Source: Henricia sp. BOLD:AAB3569
Lineage: Eukaryota > Echinodermata > Asteroidea > Spinulosida > Echinasteridae
NCBI GenBank assembly: GCA_037783545.1
Contig: JBBELK010001007.1
Span: 62,001-126,000 of the forward strand
DNA: 64,000 nucleotides
Direction of reading: 5' to 3'
Part shown: positions 1 to 9,611 of the stretch, piece by piece
Layout: each line of letters begins with the position of its first letter
Numbering within the stretch: the first letter of the stretch is position 1
Made by a program: the position numbers and the translations under genes
Notes under the pieces: generated by a model
Told to the model about the DNA's origin: nothing
What the model saw: the letters and a program-made list of their open reading frames with translations, nothing else
Databases searched by the model: none

Positions 1-845
1 CAGAGGCCCTTAAGCTTTCCAAAAATATAAGTGATGACGTCATCGTACGAAATAGCGCCCTCTACCGACAAGATGATTACGTAATTAAATATTCAAAAAT
101 CAATAAAAAATCAACTGTTTGACCTACGATCTTGATTCCTGTGGCATATACGATCACTAACAAATGTCTTTAAGATGCGCACAGGGCTTGACCTTTGACC
201 TCGTTTCCTATTGGTCTAACAGATTTTGCCTTGCCATTTGAAAGTGGTACAAGATATCTGGATGTGGTCAACTGTATTACACTTGGACCTAGGGTGGTGT
301 ATCCAAAAAATATGGCCGTGACCTTTGACCTTGCTCACTTCCGGTCGAAACCGGAAGTGGCCCTTAGTTTGAAAGTGAAAGGAGGTATTGAGATAGGGTA
401 AATAGTGTTATTACCAGAGGCCCTTAAGCTTTCCAAAAATATAAGTGATGACGTCATCGTAGGAAATAGCGCCCTCTAGCGACAAGATGATTACGTAATT
501 AAATATTCAAAAATCAATAAAAAATCTACCGTTTGACCTACAAATTTGATTCCTTCTGCATATACGATCACTAACAAATGTCTTTAAGATGCGCACATGG
601 CTTGACCTTTGACCTCGTTTCCTATTGGTCAAACAGATTTTGCCTTGCCATTTGAAAGGGGTACAATATATCACGATGGGGTCAACTGTGTTACACTTCG
701 ACTAGGGTGGGGTATCCAAACATATAGCAACACCTTTGACCTTCCCTACATGTCAGATTAAAGTGGCATGTAATAATATTCAATATTTAAAAATCGATAA
801 AAACTCAACCGTTTGACATACGATCGTGATTTATTCATATACAAT
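1..845. repeat. Two tandem ~415 bp units of a non-coding repeat
   Basis: The block beginning CAGAGGCCCTTAAGCTTTCC at 1 recurs at 416 with the same order of landmarks: a TGACGTCATCG palindrome, a GCGCCCTCTA motif, an ACCGTTTGACC/AACTGTTTGACC motif and a TTTGACCTCG motif. The second unit decays after about 720. Short open frames here carry no recognisable protein and are not called. The same landmarks recur at 934-1860, 8250-9611 and in the array at 9612-16652, so all belong to one broad repeat family. Confidence 0.85.
189..615. promoter_or_regulatory. Three perfect DR1 nuclear-receptor-like sites inside the repeat
   Basis: TGACCTTTGACCT occurs at 189-201, 319-331 and 603-615. Its reverse complement AGGTCAAAGGTCA is the perfect direct repeat with 1-bp spacing bound by RXR/PPAR/HNF4-type receptors. 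The sequence match is exact; function is inference. Because the sites lie in a repeat, they may simply be part of its consensus. Confidence 0.4.
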
Positions 846-903
846 CACTAACAAAGGTCATCCCGAACACCACATATGTTTATAAAAAGGAGGGGAACAG
901 CCA

Positions 904-933
904 TGTGTTCGTTTTCAACGAACACATTTCTAG
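904..933 (+). other. Hairpin followed by CTAG (Helitron-like 3' end)
   Basis: TGTGTTCGTT and AACGAACACA form a perfect 10-bp stem with a TTC loop, followed by TTT and CTAG at 930-933, then T. Helitron 3' termini have this form (short hairpin, then CTRR, then a T flank). Equivalent hairpin-CTAG structures with different stem sequences end the other repeat units at 9580-9611, 11440-11465, 13316-13319, 15169-15172 and 16649-16652. Confidence 0.45.
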
Positions 934-1860
934 TTTTCGTTCTGATTTTTTTTCTTTTTTTATTTCCTCTTGGTACCCCTTCTTTCTACCCGGCAGTTTA
1001 CACACTTCTGCTCGTCCGATTCCAGTCAAACTTGGCAGGTAGTTAGTACATCCCCTGAGGATGTGCCACCGTTGCGTAATTTCACAGTCACGTGACCAGG
1101 TGTCGGATTACAGGCAGTCAAAAATCGGTGATTGTCATGTTTAAAAATCTGTAAAAAATCAACCGTTTGAGATACAGAAAAAGTTTCTTCAGGGTTGACC
1201 TTATTTCACAGAGTACTACATTTAGTTTCCATGCAATGACCTTGGACCTCGCTTCCTTTTGGTCGAAAACGAGGCTGGCTCGCCATTTAAAACTGGTAGT
1301 AGGTATTGAAATGGAGTCTTCTTTGTTAGTCTCAGGACCCCTTGGGCATTTAGAAAATATCAAAAGTTAAGCCGTCACACAAAACAGCGCCCTCTAGCGA
1401 CGAGTTGAAAAATGGCCAAAACGTATTTTGAACAGATGTCTGTGGCGAAGTTTTTGCAAATCGGCCCAAAATTGGTACAGGTGTTCACCGAGGGTCAGTG
1501 AACATGCCCACACCTTCAAAAGTTTGATGACGTCACCAGGTGTCAAATTACAACCAGTTGAACATACATTCTTCTCACAGCTATATCTGGAGAACGAAAA
1601 GGCCGATGGATGTCAAAGTTTGTGTTTTAGGTTTGTTTTGACTTGGTCTAATGCATATTACCAGAAAAATGTTAAGCAAACATTTGCCAAGGTCGTTCAC
1701 TTCCTGTATGGGTTATATGACCTTGAAACTTAGTAGGTTCCTAGACCTGGTCATTGACATATGACGTACCAAGTTACATTAGTATGACGTCATTTGTTGA
1801 CTTGTTATGAATTTTTTTAATATTGCAACAAATACACACATTGCAGTCATTGTTTAGGCC
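934..1860. repeat. Diverged partial unit of the hairpin-CTAG repeat family
   Basis: It starts with a T-rich tract, then a block also found at 8285 (CCGATTCCAGTCAAACTTGG). It continues with GTGTCGGATTACA, ACCGTTTGAGATAC, a TTGGTCGAAAACGAGGCTGG block, CCTTGGGCATTT, CGCCCTCTAGCGACGAGTTG and GATGACGTCACCAGGTGTC in the same order as the array at 9.6-16.6 kb. No gene is visible. Confidence 0.75.
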
Positions 1861-2134
1861 ATGGGACGATCACGCAAATTCGTTAGTTTTGTGATCTCCC
1901 TCCAGAGACTACTTCATTTTAGGTTTGAAAATCGTGGAAAATTATGCTTATCAATAACCGCAAACTCGCCAAGCCCAAAAGTTGCAAATTTTTATGAACA
2001 AGACGAAAAATTACACTTATTTTTTTCTAAAATAAATAAATCGCTGTCCAATCACAACGCGCCTCTCATAATGCACCGTCTAATGGCATAGCGTGTTCTA
2101 CAGGTCTTTCGGTACGTGCACGTGCCACAACAAT
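1861..2134. other. Short AT-rich stretch, no gene seen
   Basis: Between the repeat and the broken gene there is AT-rich sequence with no recognisable coding content. It would contain the promoter of the pseudogene starting at 2135 if that gene was ever functional, but no clear core promoter element is visible. Confidence 0.3.
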
Positions 2135-2513
2135 ATGGCGTCTTCGTCCGACACCTCTGACCCAAATTTTGCCGAGGATGAAGAAGACGAGGAATGCCCT
2201 TTTTACTGTTGTATGCACGTAACTGATGTCAAATCTAAAGTAGTGAAATTCAGTGAGAGAAGTTTTGCAAAATTTAGGGATTGTAGCAACCGATGGCGTG
2301 AGTTAAACTGCCCGGAAAGTGTCATCGCAGCAGCGATACCGCTGCGCTGGATATCCACGGGTACGACCATGACGACCACGCTCCTCGGCGCGTAAAACAG
2401 GAGGCTGAACATGGCGTTGGCGAAATGGCTGTCGCTAGTACCATGGAAGAAGAAACAAACCATGCAACAACTAGTACTAGTTCTACACCGGGACGTCTTG
2501 GACGTGTTAGAGG
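2135..2513 (+). pseudogene. First exon of a broken cysteine-motif gene
   Basis: An ATG at 2135 opens an acidic N-terminus (MASSSDTSDP, then a run of E and D), followed by CPFYCC and an ERSFAKFRDCSNRW segment. The pattern of Cys-x-x-Cys, an ERSW/F-x-KF segment and a later Tyr-His-Cys-Tyr motif recalls the N-terminal part of large multi-copy invertebrate proteins I cannot name. Around 2330 the frame must shift to continue through VKQEAEHGVGEM to GRLGRVRGR. The exon then ends at AAG|GTGGGC, a weak donor at about 2513. Phase 2 at this donor matches the acceptor at 4127. A frameshift here, another in the second exon and MITE insertions make this a pseudogene or a badly damaged allele. Confidence 0.5.
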
Positions 2514-2652
2514 AAGGTGGGCTTCATAAAACTACTCTATCATGTCTATAATCCAATGTTTATTGTCAGCCAAAACTTAGTCTACCATTAATAAACCTTA
2601 TCGACGTTCGCAATGCATCATGGTATTGGATGGCAAAATTGCTTGGCTAATT

Positions 2653-3141
2653 GTGCATAAACCTATGGGGCGGACGTGACTCGGCAACGTTTTTGCTCAT
2701 TTTCACGAAAACCAAAAAGAGTTAAAGAACCAACCTCCTGCCACTTTATCTTCAATACAATAGGGGCCTAGGCCTACATATCAAACATACTGACAAACAT
2801 GTCCCGAAACGAAAATGTTGCAAATGCGAGAAATCATCGCGGATTCCCTTCGTGGCTGGCGAGTCTGTGTAACACGGACTCGCAGTGAAGAACACTCAAT
2901 CCAACCACGCCGTGGCCATACGGCGCATACCGAGCTGCGAGCGCGGTACACGCACTCCCCCACTACGAAGGGAATCCCCGATGATTTCTCGCATTTGCAA
3001 CATTTTTGTTTCGGGACATGTTTGTCAGTATGTTGTATTGAAGATAAAGTGGTGGGAGGTTGGTTCTTGAACTCTTTTTGGTTTTTGTGAAAATGAGCAA
3101 AAAAGTTGCAGAGTTCGCGTCTGCCCCATAGGTTTATGCAC
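2653..3141. mobile_element. Foldback/MITE with ~180 bp inverted arms
   Basis: GTGCATAAACCTATGGGGC at the left is matched by GCCCCATAGGTTTATGCAC at the right. The complementarity continues inward with few mismatches through the AAAATGAGCAAAAA, ACCAACCTCC and TGTCCCGAAACGAAAATGTT blocks to about 2860 and 2960. The central loop holds a second hairpin (GCGAGTC ... GACTCGC, 2858-2884). Flanks read TAATT and TAAT, consistent with an AT-rich target duplication. The overlapping open frames are a product of the palindrome and are not genes. Confidence 0.8.
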
Positions 3142-3719
3142 TAATGTTTACGTATGCAGTTTGTACCGTGGCGGTACGCGTATTAAACGGAAATTACTTT
3201 TCTGCGCGTCCCGACATACAGCTGTTTCATTACCTAACATGTCTACATTAGTGATTTGTCTCTTGAAAAAAAATAATTACCAACAAACCAATAACAACCC
3301 GCGACAACCCATGACAAATGCACCAAAATCCGAAACTAAAGGCAAAGTATAATTGATAGCCTGTATACAGTCGTCATCTGTATATTTTATGCTTTCAAAG
3401 TGTAAAGAAATAAGGTGTTTTTTTGTAATATTTTTGCAGTGAAAATTTCTGCAGTAATATTTTTTCAGCAATATTTCTGCAGTGAATTGAACTGTGGCGT
3501 TTACCTTGCAAATTCGATAGTTATATTTCCTAAACATCTTTTCCTTTAAAATTAGTATGAGGGAAAAAAACAATACCATGCAGGTCTGCAGTGAGACGCA
3601 AGGTGCATGTAGAATTGAAACCTGATACTGTCTATTTGCCACAAATGGTATTTTTTTCGTATACATTGAACAAAGATTTTAAGGAAATTACCTCCTGGAA
3701 TCAACACATAATGTAATTT

Positions 3720-3978
3720 TAAGATATACTTCCCACTTGCACTTTTGTCGCAAATGTTGCTTTTCTGTAGAAAAATCATGTTTTCTTCCTCAAATATTGC
3801 CTTCAGTTAGTGCACAAGATAACCATTCACGCGCGCGCGCAGCGCCCTCTGTTGTCGCGCTTACGCACAGACTGCTCGCCACGTCATTTTGTGCATTACT
3901 TTATGCAGTAATTTTATCATTTATTTATCTCAGAAATGCAACATTTGCGACAAAAGTGTCAGTGAAAAGTATATCTTA
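3720..3978. mobile_element. MITE with ~45 bp terminal inverted repeats
   Basis: TAAGATATACTTCCCACTTG at the left end is complementary to the right end, and both arms share CACTTTTGTCGCAAATGTTGC. The interior contains a (CG)n run next to an AGCGCCCTCTGTTG motif. The total is 259 bp. No transposase is present; superfamily unassigned. Confidence 0.75.
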
Positions 3979-4127
3979 GAATTGAATAAGCTATCGATTC
4001 CAACATATAAATTTACCCAAATCCGTGTTCAATGTATATGAACAAAATACCCCACAAATTAACATTTTTGCAGTTAAAAACCAGTCTGGTTTGCAGTTTT
4101 TGTTACTTTTATTGTGTTTATTTGCAG

Positions 4128-4453
4128 AAAGCATGGCGGTGTTGATCCTGTTGATGTTTCAGCGGAACTTGGAGATGATGGGCCGCCAACTAAGCGACTA
4201 CTTCGCTCTGTGACATCCAGTGACCAACAAGCGAAACCTTTACCTGGAAGACACCATGTTCTCCCCCTTCAGTGCATCATCTGTAGGAATACAGCAAGGA
4301 ACGATCCACGAAAAAACGAAACGTTGAGAGGCTCATAAACTGTGAAACAATCCAAGGTGGTAAATTGAAATTGATGAAAGCTGCTAAAATTAGGCAAGAC
4401 GAGCGGCTTTTACTCGACATAGAAGGTACAGATCTGGTTGCTATCGAGGCCAG
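4128..4453 (+). pseudogene. Second exon of the broken cysteine-motif gene, left part
   Basis: After the strong acceptor at 4127 the reading KHGGVDPVDVSAELGDDGPP continues in phase with the upstream donor. A CIICRN cysteine pair follows. At an A6 run near 4312 the frame must shift by one to continue as NVERLINCET, then KLKLMKAAKIRQDERLLLDI and DLVAIEA, where the MITE at 4454 interrupts the codon series. Removing the element joins VAIEA to RYHRTCYLKYTN at 5623, giving the expected Tyr-His-x-x-Cys-Tyr motif. The join is exact, so the interruption is an insertion into a real, once-functional exon. Confidence 0.6.
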
Positions 4454-5619
4454 GGGCCTTATTCACAAACCACCCGCAATTTTTGCGTTTTGCCGGGCCC
4501 GTAAGTGGATGTTAAGGGCATGTAAGACTTGCGTTAAGTGGTATTCACGAAGCACCCTGAGAGTTTCCTTTGAAGACCCGCAAACTGCGGGCACCGGCAA
4601 CTTAACGCAAAGAGCAAGTTTTAATCACTGGTTCGTTCGTTTAAATCCGGCCTCGTGCTGTGTGTTCTCAGCCAATGAGGATGCGTAAACTGTCTTTTAT
4701 TATATCTCGAATATCAGTTTGAAACATAATTGTCGAAATGAGTGTCATTATGCACATCAATTCACCGTTCAAACACTTGTTTATTGAGCAAGTCACACTC
4801 TACAAGTATGATTAAAGGACACATGACAGCAGAAAAAGGACAAAAAAAAAACGGCATGTAAAAAATCTATTAGAAAGATCCCTTCAAGTTAAGTATGTTC
4901 TCTGTGGCCAATCCGAATTATAACTAGTGCCACAAGTTATTATAGTACGGCCGCAAATTATAGTAAGAAACCCACCCTTTAAAAGACATGCACAACTTCG
5001 TGAAGTAAATATCACATATGACACTAATGCGGGGCTTCATAGAATCACACATTGAAAAATACATCTGTCATCAAGGGATGGTGTCGTTATAAAATAAGCT
5101 TTTGCACACTTAGATTACCAGACTAAATGTGTGGTTGCTATGTAATGTGATCCGGTTTACGGTATTCTTGGGTTTCACTTGGTTTGACAACGGTTGCTAT
5201 CCGCCATTACTGTGTCCATACTACACTGTACAAAAATAGCTGTAATTGTTTTACAGTACTTTACTGTAATATTTTACTGACAGTAATTTACTGTACATAT
5301 GTTTTACAAAATACATATGTTTTATTACAAACAAGGGTCCATGTAACAAATATTTGTACAGTACCTTATTTGTTTACTATCGATTCAGTTCTTCTTGAAT
5401 CGAATATACTGCCATGAGTGCCGCCATTTTGACGCTTAAGACGACTCACTCAAGTTGTGGGCCCGTTGCGAGAAGTCTGGAGTTCCCGCAAATTTACGGC
5501 AGTTTACGAGTGCACGCAGATTTAAGTCGGTTTTGTGAATAACCCGCAAAAGCTTAAGTGGGGGTTACGGGGTAGTTGCGTGCCCGCAAATAGTTGCGGG
5601 GACTTTGTGAATAAGGCCC
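4454..5619. mobile_element. 1.17 kb MITE with GGGCCTTATTCAC ends, inserted in a coding exon
   Basis: Left GGGCCTTATTCACAAA at 4454 and right TTTGTGAATAAGGCCC ending 5619 are perfect terminal inverted repeats. CAG at 4451-4453 and 5620-5622 forms a 3-bp target duplication. Subterminal regions are rich in CCCGCAA/TTGCGGG and TTAAG motifs in both orientations. A 3-bp duplication and GGGCC ends suggest the PIF/Harbinger group, but no transposase is present, so that is inference. Confidence 0.8.
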
Positions 5620-5622
5620 CAG

Positions 5623-5760
5623 GTACCACCGGACTTGCTACCTTAAGTATACCAATATTGCTCGAGACTATTCTTCGAAAGACCTAGTGCAGCAACCACA
5701 CTTACAACAGACCTTTGATAAGTTTAGTCAGGTTGTAAATAAGGAGAAGCTCATTGTATA
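5623..5760 (+). pseudogene. Second exon of the broken cysteine-motif gene, right part
   Basis: It resumes directly after the MITE target duplication with YHRTCYLKYTNIARDYSS and continues through QTFDKFSQVVNKEKLIVY. There it is cut by a second element starting at 5761. Downstream of that element (6099 on) the frame LGLMSH reaches a stop, so the gene is doubly interrupted. The original 3' part cannot be recognised. Confidence 0.55.
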
Positions 5761-6096
5761 TACACCAATTCGGTAATAAGGTCTTCTTCCCTGTATATCC
5801 GCCATAGCTGGGGGGCTTCCACTGAATGAACTGTATGTTTTTGCTGTTGCTGAAGCTGCATTTGTTTACTTCTAATAAGTTGCGCGTCTTTGTAGGATTG
5901 TGTGCGCGCGAAGGCGGGGGCGTCGCGTGTACGCAAAGGCGGGCGCGTCGCGTATACGCGAGCGAGGCGCGTTCGTGCATGTAATGGATGAGCGCTTTTC
6001 GTTCTAACAGCAACACAAAACGCACAGCCCATGCAGTGGACGCCCCCAGCTATGGCGGATATGCAGGGAGGAGATATTAGTTACCGGATTGGTGTA
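5761..6096. mobile_element. Tc1/mariner-type MITE with long inverted ends
   Basis: TACACCAATTCGGTAA at 5761 is mirrored by TTACCGGATTGGTGTA ending 6096. Imperfect complementarity continues inward through CCGCCATAGCTGGGGG. It is flanked by TA on both sides. The interior has a CpG-rich run of GCGCG motifs. No transposase. TA flanks suggest Tc1/mariner mobilisation. Confidence 0.7.
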
Positions 6097-8249
6097 TACC
6101 TGGGACTAATGTCGCATTGATCTCAGTCAGCCACTCGACTGCGAACAAAAATTGATATGGTTTCCCCTCCAAGAAAGTTATATGTAAATAAAGAGACAAC
6201 ATACCAGTAGCATTTTTAAGATGACTTTATGCCAGGTTTATATTGCAATAATTGAAAGCAATAAATGTACATGTAAACTTGTTGCTTTACATTTTACATA
6301 CTATGTAAGCTAAAAACAAAGAGGCATATTTCAAACAACCTTTTCAAGTATTTTGAAAAAGGTTAAAATTTGCAGGTGAACATCTCCTTCAAGAACTCTC
6401 AGAACTGCTTACACTTGTAAGAGTTACACATGTGATGTTTAATACAACAAACGTTTTCACTTGCACACCATGCAAAGCCTCGAATGAAAAAGATGGTGTA
6501 CATTGTTTCATATTGTAACAGTGTAGAATTTGAAAATGTTAGATGCAATAAATGAATGTACAATTTTATGTATAACAAAGTAATGCTGTTGTATGATAGC
6601 AACTGTTTAAGATAAACCTGATAAAGTACCCCACCATACATGTACTTTTAAAAGGAAGGTTCTTGTATCACAACATATAATTTGGGTTTAAAGCACAGTA
6701 CACTAACTATTGGGAATCTCAAAATCAGAAATGTTTACAGATTTACACCAAACTTACCTCTCTAAATGTAAAAGAGTGAAAAACTCACTCTTCAAAAGAG
6801 TGACTCCCTTATAAAACCACTCGGAAAAGGTGAAAATCACTCTAAAAATAGGGAAATTCTAAACAAGGGGAAAAAACCACTCAAAGAAGGAGCCATATAA
6901 AGGACAGCTCGAAAAAGAGGAATAGTTTTGTCTGAAGTGCTATGGTCTTTAAGAAATGATTACAACAATTAGTTTTGGTCTCATGAGACGAATAATACCC
7001 TTATGTTTTTGTGGGTAAATATCGGGATCGTTTTTTTTTTTAATTTTGGCTTGACTAACATGACTGATTGCGCTCAAACTTACACAGGTTGCTCATTTCA
7101 TGCATACTTTCCACCACACAAAGTGAGAATACTGCTAGTGATGAAAAACCAATCATGTACTGGGGCTTTAAGTTTGCTGATTTTTAAAATTCACTAATCA
7201 TAAAGTACCTCGCACGATACATGTATGTATGGAGGTAGACAAATTTGTTTGTCGATTGTTTAAAAAAGATTCTACTGTACATGTACTTGTGACAAAAGCA
7301 ATTGAACATAAGTCCATATCTTGCAGCCGTAACAAAGACTTGAAATATTTAAATTAAGGGCCTATTACATGTAAATGTATCTATACATTTCCGATGTTCA
7401 GATATTTGATGAAGATCGTCACATATGCACCTGATGACAACAAAGCTAAGTTACACTTTTAATGATACTTTGCACTAGTACTAGTAGGTTCATTAACATG
7501 TGGCTGGCTAAGAAATTACAATTCCGAATGGATGAGGAGTAAAAAATAAAACGTTTTTGTGAAAACTCTGAAAATTTGCTGTATATGTTAACTTTTAATA
7601 GTACATGCCTGATAAGAATCTCCCAACAGAAATGTAATTGTTGAATACAAATAATAAATACATCTATAATCAGTATTTAAGCATACAAAATGCAAGGGGA
7701 GGTAGGGATGCAGGAATGATTTCAAACCATAAACAGGAACACATCTAAGAAAATTATTAAAAGGGATGCTTTCATATGAATTTATACAAATGTCTTTCTT
7801 TGGAAATAATTGAGAAAGCAGAAATATAAAAAATGCAACTCAAACAATAACAAAGTCCCTGATGCACCCGTCAGTTGTTGGGGAAAAAAAGAAAACTGAC
7901 TAACAAATTTCCAACATTGGTTTGTGTGCAATTTTGACTACTATAGATTTGTACACGACTCTCCAAAAATTACCAATAGAGGGCGCTTGACTACCATAGA
8001 TTTGTACACGACTCTCCAAAAATGACCAATAGAGGGCGCTATTTTCAAACGTGAATTTTTAATTGAATTTTACTAATTAGTGTGCAGTTTTCGACACTGG
8101 CGACATTGATATTTTTGTTCAGGGGTATCAAAACTATACATTGATAAACATTTCAGGTAGTTTCTGGGGGGATAGATCACAGATTTTGATTTATGAAAGC
8201 CTTTTGCATATGATCATCCCATGGCCTATTTGTCATTATCTGAACTTGA
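6097..8249. other. AT-rich stretch without recognisable gene
   Basis: No frame shows a recognisable domain or plausible codon structure. Small hairpins occur, for example GAGTGA-AAAAC-TCACTC near 6774. A 53-bp tandem duplication lies at 7934-8040. Confidence 0.4.
7934..8040. repeat. 53-bp tandem duplication
   Basis: The block starting TTGACTACTATAGATTTGTA at 7934 repeats at 7987 with three substitutions. Each copy ends in CCAATAGAGGGCGCT, the GAGGGCGC motif common to the repeats in this window. Confidence 0.85.
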
Positions 8250-9611
8250 CGAAATCCCATAGACAATGCACGTGTTTTTATAAGAGGCAATTCACACACT
8301 TCTACAAGTCCGATTCCAGTCAAACTTGGCAGATAGTTAGTACATACCCTGAAGGTGTACCACCATTCCGTGGATTCATGGTCACGTGACCAGGTGTCGG
8401 ATTACAGACAGTCGAAAGTCGGTAATTATAATATTCAAAAATCTGTAAAAAATCAACCGTTTGAGATAAGGACAAAATTTCTTCGGGTTTGACCTTAATT
8501 CATTAAGTACTACATTTTGTTTCTATACATTGACCTTGAATTTCGCTTCCTTTTGGTCGAAAACGAGGCTGGCTCGCCATTTAAAAATGGTAGTAGGTAT
8601 TGGAATGCAGTCCTCTTTGTTAGTCTTAGGACCCCTTGGGCATTTAAAAAATACAAAAAGTTAAGCCGTCACACAAAATAGCGCTCTCTAGCGGCGAGTT
8701 GAAAAATGGCCAAAACGCATTTTGAACAGATGTCTGTGGCGAAGTTTTTGCAAATTGGCCCAAAATTGCCGCTAATGGTCACCGAGGGTCAGTGAACATG
8801 CCCATACCTTCAAAATGTTAATGATGTCAACAGGTGTCAAATTACACTCAGTTGAACATTCATTCTTCAATCAGCTATATGTACAGAACGAAAAGGCCGA
8901 TCAAGGTCAAATTTTCTGTTTTATGTTTATTGTGACTTGGTCTAATGTATATTATCAGCAAAATGTTGTGACGTCAAGATGACGTCATGAAATGAGCGAG
9001 TTTTTAAGCAAACATTAGCCAAGGTCGTTTACTTTCTCTATTGGTCGTATGTTGTATTGACAACAAACTCATACTCATTATTTATTTACATGTATATACT
9101 TTTTCTAACACATGTAGATATTAGTTTTAAAGTTAACAGATATAACTATTTTTAACACCTGCCCTACTTAAATATGTAAACACGTTACAAACTCTTAATA
9201 TATTCCTTATTTATTTTATATGCTTTTTCTAACATGTTTGGTAAAATAAAACAAACACCTGTTGACGGGAATAAATTCCACTCTGTACATAAATTATTCC
9301 AACAACCACTATTTAATAAACTATTCATTCCAACACAACTCCCCATATATAGGTATTTGATAACTTCATACCCGAAAGTAGCAACAAACCTGAAACGTAA
9401 TGACGTCACACAGTATTCATTACGGTGCTTTTGGTTATTTAAATACAGTATTTATAAGTACATGTATGACCTAAAATTTATGAAGGGTATACATGTAGAC
9501 AGTTTCGTGAATATTTTTCAAACAGTTTTACACTTTTTTTAAAGCTGAAAACCAGATAATTAAAAATGTCCGAAACAGCGTGTTTGTTTCTAACAAACAC
9601 CAGATTTCTAG
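8250..9611. repeat. Diverged unit of the hairpin-CTAG repeat ending at 9611
   Basis: It follows the landmark order of 934-1860 and then the array: CCGATTCCAGTCAAACTTGG, GTGTCGGATTACA, ACCGTTTGAGAT, CCTTGGGCATTT, CTCTAGCGGCGAGTTG and CAGGTGTCAAATTACACTC. It ends in the hairpin GTGTTTGTT-TCT-AACAAACAC (9580-9600) and CTAG at 9608-9611. The part at about 9050-9540 is AT-rich and shared with no other unit. Confidence 0.7.

Larger units (their letters stand above)
2514..4127 (+). other. Probable intron of the broken gene, filled with inverted-repeat elements
   Basis: It runs from the weak donor to an excellent acceptor (pyrimidine-rich tract then TTTGCAG at 4121-4127). It contains two foldback or MITE elements (2653-3141 and 3720-3978). 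The rest is AT-rich with no coding signal. Confidence 0.45.
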
